A stretch of 64,000 nt of DNA, from assembly GCA_963853835.1 (NCBI GenBank), contig OY970824.1, positions 75,402,372 to 75,466,371 on the forward strand. The letters are read 5' to 3'. Each line of letters begins with the position of its first letter. Position 1 is the stretch's first letter. Position numbers and translations under genes: made by a program. The notes below the pieces were generated by a model. The model saw only the letters and a program-made list of their open reading frames with translations. It made no database searches and was not told where the DNA came from. Below are positions 1-9,789 of this stretch, one piece after another. Origin of the DNA: Calendula officinalis (taxonomy: Eukaryota; Streptophyta; Magnoliopsida; Asterales; Asteraceae).

Positions 1-120
1 ATAATAAACTAAAAGGATTTAGTGTGCCTTTTCGAAAAAAAGCTTTATATAAAGACACAATTGTATTTTTTTTTATTTCTATTATATATTTTAACAAAAA
101 AAATAACAGACGCTAGTTTG
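1..120. other. AT-rich non-coding flank
   Basis: No open frame or recognisable element is visible. The last 8 bases, CTAGTTTG at 113-120, are the left target-site duplication of the hAT element that follows. Confidence 0.6.
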
Positions 121-800
121 TAGGGGTGTTCATTAAACGGTTTGACCCGAAAAACAACCAATCCAAATGATAATGGGTGAAATGGTTTGGCTTATTTGGG
201 TTTGGTTCGGATTTGTGGATGTACCCGAAATAATATAATGGTTTATGGATTGGATTTGCGTTAAAAAATCCTTATTTGGTTTACACCCGAATAACCGAAT
301 AGTAAAAAACGATGTTTAATATTTATATAAAGTATACTGTATAATATAGAAACTTTTCAATCAAATATTTAAAATGTGAGAGATTTGGTAGGTTTATTCT
401 TATTATTTTGATCTCAAGAGTTGTGATTGAGATCTCGAAGATTCAATATGGTGATGATATGTTTTTTATCTCAGTTTCAAAGTTTCGTTCTCAATGTTTT
501 GGTATGTGTTGAATCTCTATGTTGTCTGTGTTTAATAGTTTTATGTAGAGTGGCTTGTCTTTAATATTTGGATTTTTATTGTGAATCAATTTTCATGATT
601 TCAATTTAATGTTACTCTTTATTTATTTATTTGGATTTATGGAGAACCGATCCAAATAACCCGATTACTTATTTGGTTGGTTTGGTTTGGTTTTAATTAA
701 TTTGGCTTGGTTATTGGTTGGGCAAAAATATTTTTAAAAACCGAATAACCCAAACCGAATAACCCTATTAAACCGTAAACCGTCCGAACGTACACCCCTA
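121..800. mobile_element. Non-autonomous hAT-type MITE, 680 bp
   Basis: The element begins TAGGGGTGTTCATT and ends TACACCCCTA, an inverted terminal repeat of the hAT kind. It is flanked by a perfect 8-bp duplication, CTAGTTTG, at 113-120 and 801-808, the length hAT transposases make. Inside there is no coding capacity, only AT-rich DNA and many degenerate AACCGAATAACC/GGTTATTCGG words near both ends. A second member in the opposite orientation lies at 31210-31777 with its own 8-bp duplication, so this is a multi-copy family. What is seen is termini plus duplication; mobilisation by an autonomous hAT elsewhere is inferred. Confidence 0.9.
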
Positions 801-808
801 CTAGTTTG

Positions 809-1625
809 TACGTTTACTTTTTTATTTAATTTTGATTAACTTGCCAAAATTAAATCATGTGTGCATAATTTCAAAAATATGCCTTAAAATTGAAAGTTAC
901 TCGTTTTGGATAAATAAAAAATTACTTACAGTGTCAAATTTTGGATGTTCATCAACCTTTCCTGACATTTTTTCCTTACAAGTTACAAATTTTAGAAAGA
1001 AAAAAAATGATCTTAGAAAAACTAGGATGCAGTTTGCTATTAGATAACTAAAGGTTGTTGTGTTAAAGTTTATGAATAAAGTTATTTAAATAAATTTCTG
1101 CATCATAAAAATTTATAAATACATTACAGTCTATGCTTTAGTATATTTTTACACTCTATTTTAAAACTTGTACAGTGTAGTGAGTGAAATATTTTGTATG
1201 GAGTATATATCACATACTAGGTAAACAGAGCATGATACAAACTCTTTCATTAATGAAGTGAAAATGAAAAAAAAAAAATATTCAGTGTAAATTGTACTTG
1301 ATGAAAATCATTTTTGGAATGAGATAGCTGTGAAAAATTAAGAGGTATCGAGAGAAAGTAATATATATTGGAGCTTTATGGATAAGTTCATAACTCTGCT
1401 GAATACGTTTTCGAGTTTAATTAAGATCCAAACAAATATAACCTATATTGTTTGTCGAATTATAAGACCTTCAACCTATCAAATTATAAAAACGTATTCC
1501 TTAGTTTATGGTATTTAATTTATCTCATCTTTTAAATGAAACAGTAATATTTTAAATGTTTAAATTAAATTTTCTTTTCATTGCCTTTACAGAATCCAAA
1601 CTCAGTTTATCTTAGGAATATGAAC
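809..1625. other. Intergenic, nothing recognised
   Basis: AT-rich DNA with only short spurious frames and no repeat structure that I can name. TGAAC at 1621-1625 is the left target-site duplication of the Copia element. Confidence 0.6.
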
Positions 1626-2244
1626 TGTCAGGATCGATTAACTATAAACAAGTTAATAAACACCTTAGATCTATTTGATGATAGAAGTTGCAGCGGATCA
1701 ACACTATATCAATGTATTAAGAACGATGAACTGTAAGAACAATATGTAAGAATATTAAGAACACAGTTTCACAAAAAGCTTCAATGTATATTATTGAGTT
1801 AACAATACACACGTACGTTTACAATTCGTAAGGAACTATATATAATAGTCCTTGAAGCTAAACTATTTACCCTAGTTATTCTAGGATACAATTTATATCT
1901 AATTATAAACGATATACATTGATTTACATTCTATAACTATCTCTGCGAAGATCTCGGACTTGATATGTTCCATAAACGCGTATCAGTAGTAAAACCAATC
2001 ACCAGTAGTAAATAAGTAACATCAGTAGTAAACTTGGTGATCAGTAGTAAGTCCATAATCATCGTCAGTAGTAACTACAATGATCAGTAGTATCTTCAAT
2101 CTTTGTATGATCAGTAGTAACTAAGTTATAGAGAACACCAGCATCAACTTCATCAGTAGTAAATGTTTCTGCCCCATCAGTAATAAACATAATTATCACT
2201 AACTGCAGCATCAGTACTAAGTTGATCTGTGATTTGCTCTAACA
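1626..2244 (-). repeat. 3' LTR of the Copia element (619 bp)
   Basis: Starts TGTCAGGATCG and ends CTCTAACA on the plus strand, so both LTR ends are TG...CA. It matches 12446-13064 at a constant offset of 10820 bases with no mismatch seen. Eight exact CAGTAGTA copies and two degenerate ones lie at about 1983-2220, in the U3 part. The outer end abuts the target duplication TGAAC. Confidence 0.95.
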
Positions 2245-2257
2245 ATCTCCCCCTAAA
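2245..2257 (-). other. Polypurine tract of the Copia element
   Basis: Read on the minus strand this is TTTAGGGGGAGAT, directly before the TGTTAGAG start of the 3' LTR, the expected position for the plus-strand DNA primer of reverse transcription. Confidence 0.85.
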
Positions 2258-2280
2258 CTTATTGATTATCCTTTAATCAA

Positions 2281-5200
2281 TTAAGTTTTCTTCTGTTCTT
2301 CTTCTTCTTTCTTTCTTCTTTCTAATGTTCTTTGATTTTGTTGAAGTCTTTGTTCAATTATGTATTTGCTGTTCTTCTTGGTAAAGTAATTCAATTTATT
2401 TTGGAACATAACTGCATCAAAGGGCTTCATTAGAGTGTTGATGAATATCTGATACATTTCCTTTTCTGAGTGAGGATATTCTCTTTCATATAAGTACAAC
2501 TCACAATTTTTACTTGATCTTTCAAAGAAATACATATTGCAAGTTGGGAGAACATTCCATGCATACACATTTTCTGGATTTGTAAATAACTCTGGATAGT
2601 TATCTGGATAAAAAGCTGCATCAATCATTCTTGTTAAGTATCCAGCTCCAGATTCTTTCCAAGATTTCTTTGACATTCTCGGTTTTCCAATGATCAGAAG
2701 TTTAATCACATCACTTCTTGTACAGGATCTGATCAAAGGTAACCATCCAGTAAACTTTTGAATGATTTTGTCTTCCCTTACAACTAATAGAACATTATTG
2801 GGCAAGACTTTCCAGTTTAGTATTGGGTTATTTTGAAGTGGAGCAACAGGTACTTCAAGAACAGGTATAATTTTTTCTTGTTTTGCTGTCTTTTGAAAAC
2901 TCTGTTCTTGAGCTTCATTCTTTCTTTTCTTTGTCTGAGCAGATGAGGATTCACCAATAGTAGACACACTATTATCTTTAATTAAATTTGGACTTATTGG
3001 GATTAAGGTTTTTGCTGATTTCAATTTCTTTTCTTCTTCAGCCTCTTGTTCAATTAAATCTTTCCTTTTTGCAGTACAGTATTTTTCAATTATGGTTGTC
3101 ATCTTCATTCTTCCAAAAGATTTTGCACTGTGACCTTTTGTCTTTAGAAAGTCTATCATAAGAGACTTTTGTTCAAATATATCATCTGGTAAATCACCTT
3201 TTGTTCTTTTGCATTCTGCTACAAGATCTTCAAGACAATTTAGATGTTCTTCTTCTACTTTTCTAAGCCTTTTGAACTCTGCTTCTTGGGCTTCTATCTG
3301 AACATCTTTAACTTGAACAGGTAATTTAACAGGAATTTCTCTTTGATTTTTCTTCTTTTCAAGAGCTTGATATTTAGCTACTTTCTCCCAATATCTTTTA
3401 TCCTTCACCTTCCATTTATCTTGTTTATCAGCTCTCACCAGATTAATCTTGTTTACCATGTAATGACCAAGAGCTCTGTTAGGGTAATCTTCATCATATA
3501 CTTCTTTACCCTTTCCAATATGTGCTGTAGGTGGAGGTGGAATATACTTCATGTCTGGTACTCCTCTTATTATAACAGAGGGAGAAAATGATCTAATTTC
3601 ATTTTGTTGAAGTATTTTTGGATGTGGAGGAAGTGAGCATTCATCAACCTCAAACCAATTCACATTATCATCAATGTCAGGTATGATAAGTGGTTGATCA
3701 GGTGTTGGTGGTTTGGTAATGATGACATGTCTCCTAGCATCAATGAGTTCAGGAAATTGTAGTTCTTCCTCATCAGTAGTAACCAGAGTAGTTACTACTG
3801 GTGTTATTTCAGGAGTTACTACTGATAGGGCATCAGTAGTGTTTAGTTCAGTTAATTCCTCTTCTTGACTTACTACTGCTATATCATCAGTAGTAGGAGT
3901 TACTACTGGTATCTCTGTTTCAACTTGTTCTTCCATTGTAGCAGTAGTAATTGGCTCATCTTCTGTAATCATCATCTCTGGGCCTTCATCAACTTCTGTT
4001 TCTTTTAAATTCAAGAGGGAGGAAGCTGCTGCTGCAATAGATTCATCAATCATTGTCTGTATGTTATCCTTCTCCCCCTTAGTGAGCTCAACTGGAGGAG
4101 CCTCACTATCATCAATCCTCTTTGTCAATTTTCTGATAAGCTTTGATTGTTGATGAAGCCTAAGTTCATATTGTCTCATTCTTTTGTTGATGATATTGAC
4201 ATTTCTTTTCATAGCAGCCATAGTTTTTCCTTGATTTGTTTGGTAATAAAGACAATCTTGTACAGTGGATTCCAAGGAATCCACTTTAGCCGTCAATTGT
4301 TGGATTTTAATACTGCCCTCACTCCATCTAGCAAGATCATCGGGCTTACTAACAGGTACATTGGTTTTAAGGTTTTCCTTCCTTTCCATCAATTCCACAG
4401 ATCTGCCCTCATCACTGCTTGGTGATTCATTGGGTCTTTTAGACATTCTCTTCTTCCTAGAAGAAGCAGAGATGCCCCCCCTTGTGGTTTCTTGGCACCG
4501 GGGTCCTTTGAGTAACTCCTCAAATGAGTCATCACTCAAAGTTGCCGAGGTTTGGGTCCTAATGATGTTTTCACTGTCCTGTGCACCCACCTTTGGGGCA
4601 TCAGTAGTGAAAGCCCTCCCCTCATGTCCTCTCTCCTCCTTGGAGGACAACTCTTTGAGCCTGGGGTGTGACTCGATTTGTCCCCTGGTGTCCTTTGAAG
4701 AAATTTTCTTTCTATGATAAATTGTGGATATATTTTTGGTTTTGTCTGGTAGGTCTTCCACAGAGTGAAGAGTAGCACTCTGCAGATTTATATCAAGTTC
4801 CTGGGACACATTCAGGACTTCTGTTTGGGTTGGTGATTGAGTGGCTATATGGGGTGGTGTTTGGGCTGTATTTGGGGGTGATGGAGTGGGTTGAGGTTCA
4901 ACTTGGGTTGTAGCAATGGTTGAACCTTCTCCAATATTGGGTTGATCTTTGATCATGTTTGGAAACAAAGGGGTTTCCTTCCCTGAAAATTTAAATTGTT
5001 TTCTCATATTTGAGAAAACTTTCTTGTTCAACTCAGGTAATACAAAAATGTTTTTAGGAGTTGACAAGTTTTGTAATTCACAGTTTATGATATGTTGTAG
5101 AAATCTGGGATACATTAAAAATTTAGAAGAACTAAGATTTCCCAACATACCATCAAAAATCATATTAGAAAAATTGAATACTTGGTCTGTGCATAAACAT

Positions 5201-5715
5201 ACAACAGCAGATGCTATTGCCTTGTTAAACTCATTCCAAGTACTTCTTTTAGGAGAAATACAATGCTGAATGGTATGAACCAGAAATTTCCATTGTGGGG
5301 ATAGAAGGCCTTTTTGAAAAGTTACAATATTAAGTCTGCCTTCATACCCCATTTTATTTAAAGTATCAGCAATGTATTCCTTAGGAAGGGTATACATACC
5401 TGAATCATCATGAAGTTGTAGATGATGTCTGATTGATTGTTCAGTTACAGTGATGTACTTTCCATCTACTTTTGATTTTATCATTGATGATGTTGTTCCT
5501 TCTGTTCGCTCAGCATTGGTCCAGAAATCCACCAAGTGCTGTTGATATGCCTTCGGCTTTACAGTTAAGGCAAACTGTATATACGAATTTCTCAAGAATT
5601 TTACGATTGGACGGAAATCTTTTGTTCCGTCGGGATTTTTTAAAAATGCAACCATGTTGTGAAATTCTGAGTATTTAAGATCGGTTTGCACATCGAGAGT
5701 TTGTAAAGTTGCCAT
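2281..5715 (-). CDS. Additional ORF of the Sirevirus-type element (env-like position), function unknown
   Basis: An unbroken 1144-codon frame lies between RNase H and the 3' LTR, where Sireviruses carry their so-called env-like gene. Residues 1-220 look globular. About 260-310 is Pro/Gln/Thr-rich, about 430-600 is charged with a likely coiled coil, and Thr/Val-rich acidic stretches follow. About 800-940 is a Lys/Glu-rich coiled coil, about 975-1110 is a second globular part, and the tail is Lys/Glu-rich. I see no signal peptide and no clear membrane helix, so the envelope label rests on position only. From memory, related N-terminal domains occur in many Asteraceae retroelements under an unconvincing synaptobrevin/longin-like label. 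CAGTAGTA or TACTACTG occurs about seven times inside the frame, in both orientations. The uninterrupted frame over 3.4 kb argues for recent selection or recent insertion. Confidence 0.85.
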   Translation of the reverse strand: MATLQTLDVQTDLKYSEFHNMVAFLKNPDGTKDFRPIVKFLRNSYIQFALTVKPKAYQQHLVDFWTNAERTEGTTSSMIKSKVDGKYITVTEQSIRHHLQLHDDSGMYTLPKEYIADTLNKMGYEGRLNIVTFQKGLLSPQWKFLVHTIQHCISPKRSTWNEFNKAIASAVVCLCTDQVFNFSNMIFDGMLGNLSSSKFLMYPRFLQHIINCELQNLSTPKNIFVLPELNKKVFSNMRKQFKFSGKETPLFPNMIKDQPNIGEGSTIATTQVEPQPTPSPPNTAQTPPHIATQSPTQTEVLNVSQELDINLQSATLHSVEDLPDKTKNISTIYHRKKISSKDTRGQIESHPRLKELSSKEERGHEGRAFTTDAPKVGAQDSENIIRTQTSATLSDDSFEELLKGPRCQETTRGGISASSRKKRMSKRPNESPSSDEGRSVELMERKENLKTNVPVSKPDDLARWSEGSIKIQQLTAKVDSLESTVQDCLYYQTNQGKTMAAMKRNVNIINKRMRQYELRLHQQSKLIRKLTKRIDDSEAPPVELTKGEKDNIQTMIDESIAAAASSLLNLKETEVDEGPEMMITEDEPITTATMEEQVETEIPVVTPTTDDIAVVSQEEELTELNTTDALSVVTPEITPVVTTLVTTDEEELQFPELIDARRHVIITKPPTPDQPLIIPDIDDNVNWFEVDECSLPPHPKILQQNEIRSFSPSVIIRGVPDMKYIPPPPTAHIGKGKEVYDEDYPNRALGHYMVNKINLVRADKQDKWKVKDKRYWEKVAKYQALEKKKNQREIPVKLPVQVKDVQIEAQEAEFKRLRKVEEEHLNCLEDLVAECKRTKGDLPDDIFEQKSLMIDFLKTKGHSAKSFGRMKMTTIIEKYCTAKRKDLIEQEAEEEKKLKSAKTLIPISPNLIKDNSVSTIGESSSAQTKKRKNEAQEQSFQKTAKQEKIIPVLEVPVAPLQNNPILNWKVLPNNVLLVVREDKIIQKFTGWLPLIRSCTRSDVIKLLIIGKPRMSKKSWKESGAGYLTRMIDAAFYPDNYPELFTNPENVYAWNVLPTCNMYFFERSSKNCELYLYEREYPHSEKEMYQIFINTLMKPFDAVMFQNKLNYFTKKNSKYIIEQRLQQNQRTLERRKKEEEEQKKT

Positions 5716-6263
5716 TGTTTTTGAGTTTTTGCAAGAATTTTGTTAGTGATGAAGAGTTTTTGATCGTAAACTAGGGTTTATCGAGAGGTGTTTAGAGAAT
5801 CGAAGTGAAGATAATGCTAAATTAATCATCTGCCGCCTTTTATATCTTTCGATTAAACCTGCAAAACTACGAAAATAGCCTTCGAATCATAACATAACGG
5901 TTATTTTCATGGGGGTTAGTTTGGTAATTGTGTTTATGAAAGACCAGTAGTAAATAAGATATCAGTAGTAAAACGTCAGTAGTATCTACTAACATCAGTA
6001 ATGACTAAGGATTTTGACATCAGTAGTAATTATAGACATCAGTAGTAACCATTACCACACAAGACCAGTAGTATATGTGAATATCAGTAGTACTGACTTA
6101 CCAGTAGTATCCGTGTAAACCTAAAATACACCAGTAGTAATGAACTATCAGTAGTATTTTGTGCATACACTTTTACACCAGTAGTACAGCAATACCAGTA
6201 GTAAAACACTTTAAAAAAAAATATTTTATAACACTAAATTTACACATGATTTTAAGAGAGATT
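5716..6263. repeat. Non-coding spacer with dense CAGTAGTA motif array (5941-6203)
   Basis: Between the extra ORF and RT-RNase H of the Copia element, about 12 exact CAGTAGTA copies occur in about 265 bp, all in the same orientation (TACTACTG in the element RNA). They are spaced irregularly at about 10-35 bp, usually preceded by AC or AT. The spacing is too variable for a tandem repeat with one unit; it looks like a cluster of short binding sites. The region presumably also serves as leader for expression of the downstream extra ORF (inference). Confidence 0.8.
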
Positions 6264-7850
6264 TTAAGTTATTAAAATCATTCCAATACTGCTAACCAAG
6301 AAGTTGAATCTTCCTACATCAAATGCTTTTGTAAAAAGATCAGCTAATTGATCATCAGTATGGATTTTAACTACTTTGATTAATTTCTTTTCATTACAAT
6401 CTCTTATAAAGTGAAATCTTATTTCAATGTGTTTAGTTTTTGAATGTTTTACTGGATTATTCACAATACTAATAGCACTTTGATTATCAATAAAAATAGG
6501 AGTTTTAAGGATAGAGATACCAAAGTCTAGAAGTTGATTTTGAATCCATAGAACTTGAGCACAGCAAGCAGATGCAGCTACATATTCTGCTTCAGCAGTA
6601 GATGTTGATACATTTGTTTGCTTCTTACATTGCCATGACACTAGTCTTGATCCAAAGAATTGACATCCACCAGTAGTGGACTTTCTATCTTGACATTCAC
6701 CTCCATAGTCACTGTCTGTATAGGCTATTAGTTCAAAGGGTGAGTCATGTGGATACCATAGACCTAGTGATGGTTTGCCTTTCAAGTATCTGAATATTCT
6801 TTTAACAGCCTGTAAGTGTAGTTCTTTGGGTCTTGCTTGATATCTTGCACACACACAAACACTATACATAATGTCAGGTCTTGATGCAGTTAAGTACATC
6901 AAAGATCCTATCATTGATCTATATAAGTGTTCATCTACATCCTCCCCCTCAACATCAGGATGTAGGTGTTTGTGTGTTTCCATTAGTGTACTAGCACTTT
7001 TACTGTCTTTCAAGTCAAACTTTTCCAAGATGTCTTTGACATATTTTGATTGATTTATCAAAATACCATCAGTTCTTTGACTGACTTGGAGTCCAAGGAA
7101 GAAGTTCATTGGACCCATGGAGCTCATCTTGAATTTAATCTGCATCAGCTCTTCAAATTCTTTGCATAAAAAATCATTGGTTGAGCCAAAGATGATATCA
7201 TCTACATAGATTTGTACCAGTAGTATATCATCTTTGACTTTCTTTGTAAACAATGTTTTATCAATGGCTCCTCTTTTGAAATTGTTCTTTAATAAGTATG
7301 ATGATAGTGTGTCATACCATGCTCTTGGTGCCTGATGTAGGCCATATAGAGCTTTATCCAATTTAAACACATAATCACCATGTTTTGGATCTTCAAATCC
7401 TGGAGGTTGGCAAACATAAACTTCTTCTTCAATCTTCCCATACAGGAAAGCACTCTTCACATCCATTTGATAGACTTTAAACCTTTTGAATGAAGCATAT
7501 GCTAGGAATATTCTTATTGCTTCAATTCTGGCAACAGGAGCATATACTTCATCATAGTCTATACCTTCTTCTTGAGTGTATCCTTGGGCTACAAGTCTGG
7601 CTTTATTCTTGATCACTATCCCTCTTTCATCTTTCTTGTTTCTAAAGATCCATCTTGTTCCAATGGCTCTTTTTCCTTTGGGTAGAGGTACAAGTGTCCA
7701 AACAGCTTGTAACTTGAATTGAAGGAGTTCTTCTTGCATTGCCTCAATCCAGTTTGAGTCCTTCATTGCTTGTTGAATCTTCTTTGGTTCATCCTGAGAC
7801 AGAAAGCATTCATACATACATTCATTAGCAATTAAACTTATATTACACAT
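6264..7850 (-). CDS. Copia pol, part 2: reverse transcriptase and RNase H
   Basis: This 528-codon frame contains the Copia-type RT, with an N-terminal block around GTRWIFRNK, the substrate-binding region around YQMDVKSAFLYG, and the catalytic YVDDIIFGS near residue 217. RNase H follows (TDSDYGG and STAEAEYVA) and then the C-terminal segment DDQLADLFTKAF typical of SIRE/Maximus elements. The listed start is only the first Met of the open frame. Coding similarity runs further upstream in the same frame to about 7935, where it meets the end of the PR-IN frame across a single-base shift in a short A run. RT and RNase H residues look intact. A CAGTAGTA copy sits near 7207 inside the RT. Confidence 0.92.
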   Translation of the reverse strand: MCNISLIANECMYECFLSQDEPKKIQQAMKDSNWIEAMQEELLQFKLQAVWTLVPLPKGKRAIGTRWIFRNKKDERGIVIKNKARLVAQGYTQEEGIDYDEVYAPVARIEAIRIFLAYASFKRFKVYQMDVKSAFLYGKIEEEVYVCQPPGFEDPKHGDYVFKLDKALYGLHQAPRAWYDTLSSYLLKNNFKRGAIDKTLFTKKVKDDILLVQIYVDDIIFGSTNDFLCKEFEELMQIKFKMSSMGPMNFFLGLQVSQRTDGILINQSKYVKDILEKFDLKDSKSASTLMETHKHLHPDVEGEDVDEHLYRSMIGSLMYLTASRPDIMYSVCVCARYQARPKELHLQAVKRIFRYLKGKPSLGLWYPHDSPFELIAYTDSDYGGECQDRKSTTGGCQFFGSRLVSWQCKKQTNVSTSTAEAEYVAASACCAQVLWIQNQLLDFGISILKTPIFIDNQSAISIVNNPVKHSKTKHIEIRFHFIRDCNEKKLIKVVKIHTDDQLADLFTKAFDVGRFNFLVSSIGMILIT

Positions 7851-7921
7851 ATTTGCAGTTAAACTTTTGTTTAATTTGCTTCTTGTTTGAAGTGGTGAGT
7901 TAACATCACTTAGAACAAGGT

Positions 7922-9775
7922 CTAATGGATGTTCTTTTGAGTCCTTGTTGTTGTAGCTTTATCAACCACTAGTTGATTTTCAAGGTTGGACTCATTTGCC
8001 TCAGGTAGTTGTTCTTCTTGAGATCCTTCATTGTCATTAGTATTTGGTTCATCATTATCTTGGTCAGAGTTACTACTGCTATCATCTTCATTGAGATCAG
8101 TAGTATTGAAGTTGTTACTGGTATCAGTAGTATCTTGAGAATCTAGGTTATAGTTGGGACCAGTAGTATTTTCAGTACTATTACTGGTACCAGTAGTAGT
8201 GGAATTACTACTGACTTCATTCTCAGAGTTACTACTGCTTTCAAAATTTGAGTTATTACTGACATCAGTATTAACTATGGGAGGAGTATCAACAACTATG
8301 TATCTCATCTTTTCTTGACCAGTATTAACAGATGATGTTCCTTCTTTTTGATTAAGACAATTTGAATTACCTGCATTGAAATTCATATTAGTATTAAAGG
8401 ATTTGGTTAGATTGTCTATGTCAAATAGCCAATCTGGACCATTTCCTTGTTCGTTAGGTACATTTTCATTAAAGGATACATTGATGCTTTCTTCAATTAT
8501 CCTTAGTCTTTTGTTGAATACTCTGTATGATTTGCTTTGAGTAGAGTATCCCACAAAGATTCCATCATCAGCTTTGCAGTCAAACTTGCCAATTTGTTCT
8601 CTTGTAATCAGAATAGTACAAGGACAACCAAATGATTTTAAGAAACTTATAGAAGGTTTTCTTTTATTAAAAAGTTCATATGGTGTTTTAAAATGTGGCT
8701 TAACTATTAATACTCTGTTTTGAACATAACAGGCAGTATTAACAGCTTCAGCCCAAAAAGTGATTGGTAATTTTGAGTCTGCAAGCATTGATCTTGCTGC
8801 TTCAATGATGGTTCTATTCCTTCTTTCAGCTACACCATTTTGTTGTGGAGTTCTAGGTGAGCTGTATTGCCTGTCAATACCTTTAAGATCACAAAAGTTA
8901 ATTAGGTTAGCATTTTTAAATTCTGTGCCATTATCACATCTTATGGCTTTCACTTTTTGATCAGATGTATTTTCCAGTTTGACAATTAAGTTCTTTATGA
9001 GTTCACTTGTTTCATCCTTTGTCCTGAGAAAGAAAACCCATGTATATCTGGAAAAGTCATCAGTAATAACAAGACAATATTGTTTCTTTCCAATACTCAT
9101 TACGTTTGTAGGTCCAAAAAGGTCCATATGTAAGAGCTGTAAAGGAACAGAAATAGAGTTCACAGTTTTGGACTTATGAGAAGTCTTGTGTTGTTTACCT
9201 TTTAGGCATGCAACACAGTGATGGTCACACAAGAATTGTTTTTGAGGTAATCCAATGACCAGATTTCTTTTTACTAAATTGTTCATGTTTTTAAAATTTG
9301 TGTGACACATCCTTCTATGCCAAAGTTCTGATTCAGTGGTGTTTGCCTTGGATATAAAACAGTTGACCTCATTTGTAGAAATGAGTTCTCCCCCTATATC
9401 CAGGCAATACACATTGTTTCTCCTTGGAGTTCTTAAAACAACATATTTTTCATCTAAAATAAACTCAGGAGAAAGAATGATGCACTCAATGTTTGTGAAC
9501 AGAATCTTGTTCTTTTTATCACAAACTTGAGACACACTGACAAGATTGTATTTTAGTTCAGCTACATAAAATACATCATCAAAGGTAATTTTTCCATTAG
9601 TAACAGTACCTTTACCTGTAATCTTACCTCCCTGGGGATTCTCACCAAATGCCACATATCCTCCATCAAATAACTTGAAATCTTTAAGAATTTGCAGATT
9701 TCCAGTCATGTGCCTTGAGCATCCACTATCAATATGCCATGTTCTTCCTTTTTCTGGGATCTGAATGCTCTGCAC
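7922..9775 (-). CDS. Copia pol, part 1: protease, GAG-pre-integrase, integrase
   Basis: A 617-codon frame. HIDSGCSRHMTG at residues 14-25 is the aspartic protease active site. A WHRRMCH...CDHHCVAC zinc-binding segment lies near 150-195 (GAG-pre-integrase HHCC). The integrase core has Asp in LLHMDLFGP, Asp in RCDNGTEF and Glu in PQQNGVAERR, the D,D-35-E triad. The C-terminal 150 residues are low-complexity Asn/Ser/Thr and encode many NTTG-like words, because TACTACTG copies fall here in both orientations. The frame is -1 relative to Gag, with no canonical slippery heptamer at the short overlap. The first codon shown is a GTG inside the frame, not a proven start; the part is made as a Gag-Pol fusion in this family. 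Confidence 0.92.
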   Translation of the reverse strand: MQSIQIPEKGRTWHIDSGCSRHMTGNLQILKDFKLFDGGYVAFGENPQGGKITGKGTVTNGKITFDDVFYVAELKYNLVSVSQVCDKKNKILFTNIECIILSPEFILDEKYVVLRTPRRNNVYCLDIGGELISTNEVNCFISKANTTESELWHRRMCHTNFKNMNNLVKRNLVIGLPQKQFLCDHHCVACLKGKQHKTSHKSKTVNSISVPLQLLHMDLFGPTNVMSIGKKQYCLVITDDFSRYTWVFFLRTKDETSELIKNLIVKLENTSDQKVKAIRCDNGTEFKNANLINFCDLKGIDRQYSSPRTPQQNGVAERRNRTIIEAARSMLADSKLPITFWAEAVNTACYVQNRVLIVKPHFKTPYELFNKRKPSISFLKSFGCPCTILITREQIGKFDCKADDGIFVGYSTQSKSYRVFNKRLRIIEESINVSFNENVPNEQGNGPDWLFDIDNLTKSFNTNMNFNAGNSNCLNQKEGTSSVNTGQEKMRYIVVDTPPIVNTDVSNNSNFESSSNSENEVSSNSTTTGTSNSTENTTGPNYNLDSQDTTDTSNNFNTTDLNEDDSSSNSDQDNDEPNTNDNEGSQEEQLPEANESNLENQLVVDKATTTRTQKNIH

Positions 9776-9789
9776 AAGTGAGTAAAGGA

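Noticed and set aside
832..1047. 71-codon plus-strand frame
   Set aside because: AT-rich chance frame with no domain, signal or conserved composition.
4265..4717. 150-codon plus-strand frame
   Set aside because: Antisense shadow of the Copia extra ORF; biased codons of the real frame keep the opposite strand open.
2281..5715. Synaptobrevin/longin host gene
   Set aside because: It lies inside the LTR boundaries in element orientation, contains the element's own motif and lacks SNARE features; it is an element gene.
5941..6203. CRISPR-like array of short repeats
   Set aside because: Repeats are only 8 bp with irregular spacing, in a plant retrotransposon; no CRISPR architecture.
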